DNA of 64,000 nucleotides, taken from NCBI GenBank assembly GCA_008692225.1, contig VICG01000004.1, positions 930,501-994,500 of the forward strand, in the 5' to 3' direction. Below the pieces are notes generated by a model. The model searched no databases, had not been told where the DNA came from, and saw only the letters and a program-made list of their open reading frames with translations. A program made the translations under genes and the position numbers. This DNA is from Monilinia fructicola (taxonomy: Eukaryota > Ascomycota > Leotiomycetes > Helotiales > Sclerotiniaceae). Positions within the stretch are counted from its first letter, which is position 1. The number at the start of each line of letters is the position of its first letter. Of the stretch, positions 56,722 through 64,000 are shown piece by piece.

Positions 56722-57450
56722 TTACAAGGACTTATCAGCGGTAGCGTTGACCTTGCTAGCTCCAGAGAAGTATCGGGAGAAAACTGGTGCAATGAAGGAG
56801 CGGAAGACAATTTGGGCACCGCTGTTGGAAAGCATCAGCTCTATGCTAAGGAAGAGTGGTTGTGGGTCATAAAAATCTTACCTAGTGATTGGGAGTGCGA
56901 GCCACAAAACGAGAAGGAACTTGAAGGTGTAGTAGAAAGGAAACCAGTATACAACAGTGAACACGCTCTCGAACACAGTCAAGAAAGCGAAGACAACCCA
57001 GTACTATACATACATATATCAGCTATAGTAGAACAAAGTGTGATTTTCGGACTGCTTACCGTGAGCCACTGAGTGTCATCGGCTTTTCCAGAGCTGAATA
57101 AAGCTTCCAAAGAGTAGTAGCCTGGGAGAACAAAGCCAGCAAGGTTGGTAAGAAGTTGACCTCCAATGTTGAAGAAGATGAAAAAGAAGTAGAACGCAAT
57201 AACGCCCAAAAAGGCGTAGACCTTGGGAACATTGCTTTGCTTCTCGAGGTTGTTCAAGGTTGGGTATTTGGAGAGCTAGGTCACAATCAGTCAAAAGGTT
57301 CATCCCTCAACACAGTTTGGGACATGATGGCCAGATAAACATCGGTCGGGTCGTCGAAGGACTCGTGTACATTGAAATTCGGAGTGGACGGGAACCTACT
57401 TCCTTATCAATTTGGGAAATGGTCCCCTGAACTTTGTCTTGAAAGGACAT
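56722..57450 (-). CDS. YOP1: ER tubule-shaping protein Yop1 (DP1/REEP family)
   Basis: Exons 57400-57450, 57060-57275, 56882-57003 and 56722-56821 give 162 residues. Yop1 sits in the ER membrane through two hydrophobic hairpins and bends it into tubules together with reticulons. It starts MSFQDKVQGTISQIDKE and continues LSKYPTLNNLEKQSNVPKVY, then a membrane hairpin (AFLGVIAFYFFFIFFNIGGQ), the family signature LPGYYSLEAL, YWVVFAFLTVFES, a second hairpin with FKFLLVLWLALP, and GAQIVFRSFIAPVFSRYFSG before a short hydrophilic tail ending ADKSL. Introns are 49-124 bases with canonical ends (CTAG, ATAG, ACAG). It is divergent from the RFX gene across 2.8 kb. Confidence 0.96.
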
Positions 57451-58166
57451 GTTGGAAAGAGATCTGTTGCGCAGAAGGGTTCTATGGCTGTTAAGATAGA
57501 TGGATGCGAGTTTTGGAGAGGTTGTGCGAGTGCAAATTTCGAGGAGCTTATTGTTATTATTTCTGTCGGTTGTGGGACGGACTATTGTGAGGAAGGAGGG
57601 AGGATTCTATGGTTGTGCAAAAGTGTTCTTTGTCTGACGCTACTACTTGTATTATGACGAACCGGAGAAGCTTTGACCGGGAGCGGGGGGTCCAACGTGA
57701 AAGAGTAAATTTTCTGGATGTAAAATAGATGAAATTGAGAGAGATACGGAGGACATTTCCAAGGTTGTTCAAGCTATAGAATGAATCCGTTCTTATCGAG
57801 TCCTTTTCCATCCATCCATGACCGAGAGCTTTCTTTTATTTCTACAGAGTGCATATAAAGTACGCCCGCCAAAGGGTTCCCTCAGATAGTCTTCGACAGT
57901 GTTCAGCAGCAGTGGGTTACTAACGCTCAGCAAGTAGCGTGTGTACTATGTAGTTCAGTTATCTACGGAGTAGTCTTTTGGTCTTTCGATTTTCTGCGCT
58001 ACAGTATCTTCTTCGTCTTCGAGTACGGAAGCTGGTAGAATACATTAGAGGGAATGTGGAAAAGACTGGTGGGGGGGAATTAGGGTTTACATTTTTGTCT
58101 ACTCTCATTGGTAGATGCCAGCCAGGAAGATTCGAATATGCCAAGTGTACAACAATCAATACCTAT

Positions 58167-58183
58167 TACCTAGGTACTCCGTA
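58167..58183 (-). repeat. 17-mer TACGGAGTACCTAGGTA, copy 2 (reverse orientation)
   Basis: On the plus strand reads TACCTAGGTACTCCGTA, the exact reverse complement of the copies at 38666 and 58857. Confidence 0.85.
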
Positions 58184-58856
58184 CTTTATTAACTCTCCCG
58201 AAGGACGGAGTGAGGCGACGTGGGCATTAGGTATGCTGTCCAAGGACAGAGAGAGGATAGAGACTAGATAGAGATGCTCCGTATAGATGTTGCATTGGTT
58301 TGGATCAAGGTCGATGGTGTCAAGGACTACCTAGGTAGGTAGTGAACAATGAAGATTGGGTTAATCATCTCATACCCGTGGACGTATCTGACAATTACGT
58401 ACAGAGTAGTAGTTCTCCGTCTAACAGCATGGATTCTTCATAATCAGCCCAACCAAGCCAAACATAGGATGAAAGAGAGAGAGGGAGAGAGAGACAGGGA
58501 GAGAGAAGAGAGAGCTGGAGACGTAAGATACTACCAGCATATAGCTGGTAGATGACACTACTCTGTACCTACTACCTACCTAGGTAGTACAGTAGCAACC
58601 TGCGTATGTCAAAAGCGACAAGCTACTACAGTACTACCATTAGTACGCAATTGGCTTTCACTGATAACATTCTTCATTTTGTAATCAAGAATATCATCCA
58701 TGGATCGTTGTATGTACCACCACCTGGGCAATCCAAAGTACATACGAATTAGGTAGCTACTCACACATAATACTACCTAGGTATGTATATATACAACAAA
58801 GAAGCTGCCAACATTCTTCATCGCAATCGGAAATATCATGACGGCAAAATCTCTCT

Positions 58857-58873
58857 TACGGAGTACCTAGGTA
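58857..58873 (+). repeat. 17-mer TACGGAGTACCTAGGTA, copy 3
   Basis: Perfect copy, 0.67 kb from the reverse copy at 58167. Confidence 0.85.
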
Positions 58874-60273
58874 GTTAATTATAGTTGTCCATACCTCCAG
58901 CTCCCTACTAGGTAGATATTTACTATCTACTAGGTACTCCGCAGTGTAAAATGTACGGAGTAGTTGAATATCTGAATAGATTCAAACATCGAAATACACT
59001 TGACAATTGAAGTACCTAGGTATCCATGGATGGCACATTAGAATCCTGAAATAGATTACCTAGGTCATTGACATACTCCGTACATGAGGACGGCTGGACA
59101 TGGAAACATTTGTAAGATTAGACGGCAGAATGATGACAATTCGCGAAATCATGATTGCATTAACATCCAACGTAATACAAGTAACCTTGAATTTCTAGAG
59201 AGAGCCTGGAGAGACAGATGGTACCGTGCAGAGTACGTCTCCTTCCTGTTAGTCAGTGGTCTGTCTGTCTAGCTAACCGTTTCTTAACGAATCCATGGAT
59301 CTCTTGTTGAACAGTATTGAAGAGAAAAGGCATCGAGTTACTGAAGTGCTCTGCACCATATACTAGTCCTCCGTATATGAATGAATGCTAACAATGCATG
59401 AGGTATGATGATGATGTATACAGAGTACTCAGTAGTACTTCTTCCATTATTCAAGACATTTTCCATTATTACTGCCGGGTACTTGTACTTGTACTTTGCA
59501 TGAGCTGGCAATAAAAAATAGTCGAGTCCCCTAGTTCACCGCCAACATGAGGGAGATTAAAATGCGAAAGAATGCGAATAGATGATATAAATAATGCAGA
59601 CACAATATACAGCAAAAGACAACAAGATCCTCCCCTCTGTGTCCAATCAATTCCAAAAATCCGTACCTCTCACCCATTCGCAGAACGAAGAATTAAAAGG
59701 TTTCACCAGTCCAATTCGCTCCTCCGTAAAGACAGTACAAGTACAACCCTTACCACCCTTACAACTATGATGTTTGTTTTGTTGTAAGCCCTCCAATCAT
59801 CATTGATTATTGCACTAAAGTCTAGCCGAGACGTTTCTGCGTTAACAAGACTTGGTAAACATTGAAATCAACCTTTCAAAAAACATATCACCACAAAGGA
59901 CGACAACAAGAACAACCTTGGAACCTTGGAATTCCCCTCCCCCGTTCAATTGGTAAGTATCCATATCGCAGGATCGGATTGGTATCAGGATATTCGACCT
60001 TCTCAAAGGGTCATACTCAAGTCAGAAAAGGGTATACATTGCAAAATAATCACAAGCCCCAGCCACTTTTTCCAACCATTTTCTCCGACTCCACGAACAA
60101 CAACCTCGCATGGAAATTATGGGTAAGTGATGATACTATTCTTTAAACAGAACGCGCTACAAATGCGCAAATACGTTCATCATGTATATATATTCTGACT
60201 GCCTTGAGACATTGAAGATCAGCACCCACCTGGAGAAAAAATTCCCATCAAACGATCGAGGTCTAATGCAGCG

Positions 60274-62769
60274 ATGCCCGCCAAATCTCGCAAGCGACCT
60301 CAGTCTCGAGCTTCCACGACTAGTGTTCATAGCGGACTTGCGCAACCAGTATTGGAGCAACAATACATGGACCCAGCGCAGTGGTATGAGCATAACTCCA
60401 ACCCGCAACATAGCAATATTCCTCAATTGTCAGCCGAAGACATGGTCATGCATAGTGCTCCGCAGCTTCAAAACCCTCGACATTATGACATGGAAAGCTC
60501 TCTCAATGGCGTCTCAAATCATACCATGCAAACCTATCATCCAGAAATACCGTATAAACCTGAAAACGGGCGCCAATCGGTACCGATGGACGGCTATGCT
60601 CAGAACTATGGAGAAGGTGATAATCAGATTATAGAAGGGCGCAGTGATGAGCAAGACGAGGTGGATTCTCTGGCCGGGACTGCTGGAACAACGAAAAAAC
60701 CCTCTCGATCAAGCGCGGCCAATGAGCTAGAAATGAGACAGCTATTCCACTCAAATAAGCACCGCACCTTACAAGAAGTTGCTGCGGAACTTCTTCTAAA
60801 TGAACGAGGGCCACAGTCGGAAAGACAAAGACAAGTTTTTGCTATGCTATGGTAGGCGTACTATGATTTGACGTGACTTTGCACCATGCTAAAGACGTTC
60901 TTCTAGGATCAACAAAGTCTGCGACAAAGGTACAGGCTCTGTACCTAGAGGTCGGGTTTACGCAAACTATGTTTCGAGATGCGGTACAGAGAAGGTAACG
61001 GTTTTAAACCCGGCCTCTTTTGGCAAACTTGTTCGCGTGCTTTTCCCAGGCTTGAAGACTCGAAGACTTGGTGTGCGCGGAGAATCAAAGTATCACTACG
61101 TCAACTTCAGTCTCAGGGATGACCAGCCACAGCTGCACGAGACTCAAACCCATCAGCCCATCACAAACTTCAACGATGCAAGTTTTGCGCAAAGCTTCAA
61201 GTATATCCATCTCTTTCTTCTACATATACATATGGCTAACTGAGCAGTCACAGCATAACGTCACAAATGCAGAACTCTATGGATAAATACCAAATCGATA
61301 GAGCTCCTTTTCCATCACCCGCGATTCCACAAGAAACTGAGCATCGCAGGCAGCGATCGGAAGGATTCATTCGGCCCCATAGTCTCTATACCCACCCAGT
61401 GGTCACGAAGCTTGCAGATCTTGAGTGCACGACAAAGACACCCCAAGTACTTCATTTTGCACCGTTAGGCGAACCTTCTTTACAAGAATACGGAGCTATT
61501 CTACTCCCTAAAATCCAACAGTTCTTGCCCACGGGGACGGATCCAGATTCAGCACTTGCATTGTCTGCTCTCTATCGCTCCCATTGCACTTCTCTCATCG
61601 AGCAAGTCCGTTTTTGCAAAGAGAAAACATTTTTTCATCTTTTCACGGCTTTCCAAGGTACTTTGACTATGCCCGTTCAAAAACTGTTCGCCGATAAAGC
61701 TCTCGCGCCGTGGATCAATCAGTGCGATATCATCATGTACCAAAACATGATGCGTGTCGTGGCACCTCTGACACTTCAAGTGGTGCCTAAAGTAGTTTTG
61801 GACACTTTACGTAACATTTCTGACCGTCTAGTCAAACATATTCAAAGCTCATTCCATGGCCAGCCAGTGCATGTTATCGAGGCGAAAGTCGGCCCGGCTA
61901 CAACTTTTGCTAGTCTTTTGGACAAAGAATTAAGAGTGAACCTAACTGCTCACGCTGCAGCAAATATGCTGTCCAATCCATACAATCGTGATACCATGTA
62001 CGAAGATTTTATAACAATGGTCAATGTAAGAAAGGTAGCTGAAAGCGTACCTACAAGAGGGATGGATGATGTGGTCAATCTCTTGATAACGGAACTACGT
62101 GATCTTCTCGATCCAAGCGAGGTGTCGTGGGAGTTGGAACGACAAACCCCCTTTGGAGAAATGGCCGCGCGTATGGGTCGTCAACGACAAGCGAGCGTCC
62201 ATGCCGATCCAACCACGGAAAATGTTCTAGATCGCTGGGTTAATATGCTGCTCTCGCTAACTGCCAAATTTCCGTATGCTACACATGCCGAAATCGTTTG
62301 GTGCGTCCAGAAAATTGGCACAGCTGTGATGAGGGACCTTACCATTGCCCAAGGGAAGAGCTTTGGTGCTTGGTGGGTGACTAAATGTTGGATAGATGAG
62401 ATGATTGCATTTATGGCGGAGCAAGGAGGCTTCATGCAACGTGAAACTATTCAAAGTGGGATGGGTGACATGTCTCAGAATCCCGCTGCAAGTCGGAGAA
62501 ATAGCCAGCAAGGGGGCCGATATAGTAGTGGAAGTGATGACTTTCTTGCGCGCGGGGTGAATGGTGAGCGGAGTGCGGGACCTCGCCCGATGGATCATGC
62601 GAGAGACGCTGCAATGAATGCAGCTGCAGGTCATGATGATAGTGGAATTGGAATGAGGACACCCGAGGACGAATTTGCCATGGGAAAGTTTGGATTCACT
62701 CAAGATGATGTACATGCATCGATGGAATCTAATCCTCTGCATACTATGTCACAGGGATCTCTATCTTGA
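60274..62769 (+). CDS. RFX1: RFX-family transcription factor (RFX1/Crt1/Sak1-like)
   Basis: Exons 60274-60851, 60907-61200 and 61248-62769 encode 797 residues. The RFX winged-helix DNA-binding domain covers about residues 155-262 and is split by intron 1 at a conserved Trp: FHSNKHRTLQEVAAELLLNE, GTGSVPRGRVYANYVSRCG, LNPASFGKLVRVLFPGLKTR and RLGVRGESKYHYVNF. The next 350 residues are the helical extended dimerisation region of RFX proteins, with EQVRFCKEKTFFHLFTAFQG and FPYATHAEIVWCVQKIGTAV. The C-terminus is low-complexity. Homologues repress DNA-damage genes (Crt1/Rfx1) or control cell-cycle exit and morphology (Sak1, CPCR1). Introns end in CTAG and GCAG. The start is the first ATG that reads through the domain. 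Confidence 0.96.
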
Positions 62770-64000
62770 GTCTGAGTTACTCTACATATTAAGGAATTAG
62801 GTCAAAGGTGCGGCGTAATGGATGGTCAATGGTTTCGGGTTGGATAATGTGGCTGGGAAGGATGGTTTTTTTTAACGACCAACGATTATACGAATGGCTG
62901 TAGAATGGACGGATACCTAAGGTGTATATTTGGAATTGTCTTGATTATCTTACTCTGGCGATTTGAGTATTTGTTCGCCCCTTGGGCTATTGAGGGGCTT
63001 CTTTTTTTTTTGGCTCCAGCATCTTTGGAGGACATCTGGGACATGTTGGATGGCGTTTCCTGTGCTGAACGCAGCTTTACTATTTGTAATTATCTATTAC
63101 GGGGGATAATGGCGAAGCGAAAGGAAACACATAGAAATGGGTTTCCATTTACATCTACTACTAAACCTGTTCATGGAGGGTGTCCTTGAAATAATGAATT
63201 CCCTTTTCACAATGACAAAAGCTCAATAGACGAATCGCTTTGAAGATCTGAATCTCAACACGCTCATTGATCGGATGCTTCTTTATTTGGATGCAAAACA
63301 TTAAAACGCATTTAATCATTCTTTCAAAGACAATAAATGGTCATATTTAACAAGTGGTACCTGATTGGTTTTTTGTTGTCTCGATGAATGAACCCCCTCT
63401 TCAACTGGATACTTGATATTCTCTTTGTGAGAAACTCGAGACAAAATATCACGCAACATCATACCTACCGATTTCAATCACAAACTCAGATAGATCCATT
63501 CATCTATCCATCTATCCATCTATCTATCCTATATTAAAAATCACTCTTTGATACCAACGAGAATATCGGGCCTGCATCAAATTAGCCTTCCTCCCCCCTT
63601 TATATTTCTCCATCAATCTTATCTTAGCTTCCCGAGGTCAGCACAGCTCTCGCTTAGCTCCACGATAAAGACTTGATTGACGGATTGGATTCCAAGGTTG
63701 GCACTGGCACTGACTGACGGTGACTCAATGGGATGGAATTGGTCCCGCACTTTTATTACTGGTCCAGGTCCGATATGATGCCGATGCGGATTCGAAAATA
63801 ATTGTTCCTACTAACCAATTCTACATGTATATCTGGTATGACTCTTTTCCAAATTATTCCCTTAACCTTTCTGGCCGTCTCTGAATATCCTCTTCCAATA
63901 GCATATTTATTTAAACCGCTTATAAACGCATTTACTTTGCAGTAATCAATTTCAATCATCAACGAGCAGTCTTGGACAATGATGACCGAAGTTCAGTGCA
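62770..64000. other. RFX 3' region to right edge
   Basis: Contains the RFX 3' end, a short plus-strand frame with hydrophobic stretches (62905-63189) that lacks any recognisable family, and CTATCCAT repeats near 63500-63530. No gene supported. Confidence 0.5.
63500..63532. repeat. CTATCCAT octamer repeat
   Basis: About four units of CTATCCAT, the last degraded. Confidence 0.75.

Larger units (their letters stand above)
57451..60273. other. YOP1 / RFX divergent spacer rich in TACGGAGTA and TACCTAGGTA
   Basis: 2.8 kb. The interval 57.96-59.09 kb is the densest place in the window for TACGGAGTA/TACTCCGTA (five exact copies: 57964, 58175, 58857, 58954, 59074) and for TACCTAGGTA palindromes. A GA-rich stretch lies at 58470-58520. 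59.5-60.27 kb is probably the RFX promoter and leader. No gene supported. Confidence 0.6.

Noticed and set aside
62905..63189. 94-codon plus frame with hydrophobic segments after RFX1
   Set aside because: Lies in the RFX1 3' region, no family resemblance, no leader signals.
1..64000. tRNA or 5S rRNA genes
   Set aside because: I looked for GGTTCGANNCC-type B boxes on both strands by eye and found none with a matching A box; a covariance search could still find one.
1..64000. Large transposons or RIP-degraded copies
   Set aside because: No transposase, reverse transcriptase or integrase motif and no long terminal repeat pair was seen; spacers are microsatellite-rich rather than TpA-saturated.

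Overview
This is nuclear DNA of a filamentous ascomycete (Pezizomycotina). The evidence is short 50-200 base introns with GTAAGT/GTATGT donors and CTAAC/CTGAC branch sites, compact conserved gene pairs separated by long AT-rich and microsatellite-rich spacers, and fungal-specific genes (MID1, a HAL4/SAT4-type kinase, a CaMKK-type kinase with long fungal tails, fungal RFX and HCM1/Sep1-type forkhead factors). The style of the proteins and spacers suggests a leotiomycete such as Botrytis or Sclerotinia, but that is an inference; no species is claimed.

Left part, 1-22.5 kb, is gene-dense. In order: the 5' part of a DDT/WHIM chromatin-protein gene (-, runs off the left edge), ribosomal protein uL2/RPL2 (+), adenosine kinase (+), an EST1/SMG7-family protein (-), a ZNF511-like C2H2 protein (+), ATG101 (-), PEX3 (+), TRAPP subunit BET5 (-), a CaMKK-like kinase (+), a possible 78-residue membrane protein (-), splicing factor BUD31 (-), complex I LYR subunit NDUFA6/B14 (+) and RNA polymerase I/III subunit RPC19 (-). 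Most neighbours are head-to-head or tail-to-tail, so several pairs share promoters (ATG101/PEX3, BUD31/NDUFA6, EST1-like/ZNF511-like, BET5/CaMKK).

Right part, 22.5-64 kb, is sparse. It has a Ser/Pro-rich protein of unknown role (+, 29.7 kb), a HAL4/SAT4-like kinase (-, 35-36.5 kb), a forkhead factor (-, 47.2-49.4 kb), the calcium-channel subunit MID1 (-, 53.8-56 kb), the ER-shaping protein YOP1 (-, 56.7-57.5 kb) and an RFX transcription factor (+, 60.3-62.8 kb). They are separated by 3-11 kb spacers packed with microsatellites and 7-9 base minisatellites, in which I see no convincing gene. The genes are ordinary single-copy housekeeping and regulatory genes, not an operon or a biosynthetic cluster.

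Two things run through the window. First, four conserved genes (adenosine kinase, EST1-like, BET5, HAL4-like) carry single-base length changes, mostly in short homopolymers, that break or swap the frame while the protein on both sides stays family-like; together they look like draft-assembly errors rather than decay. Second, a 9-mer, TACGGAGTA, recurs 13 times in spacers and in no exon, and in three places it is fused to TACCTAGGTA as a perfect 17-mer. I found no clear new multi-gene system; the 17-mer, the AAG splice acceptors and the candidate small membrane-protein gene are the best leads.
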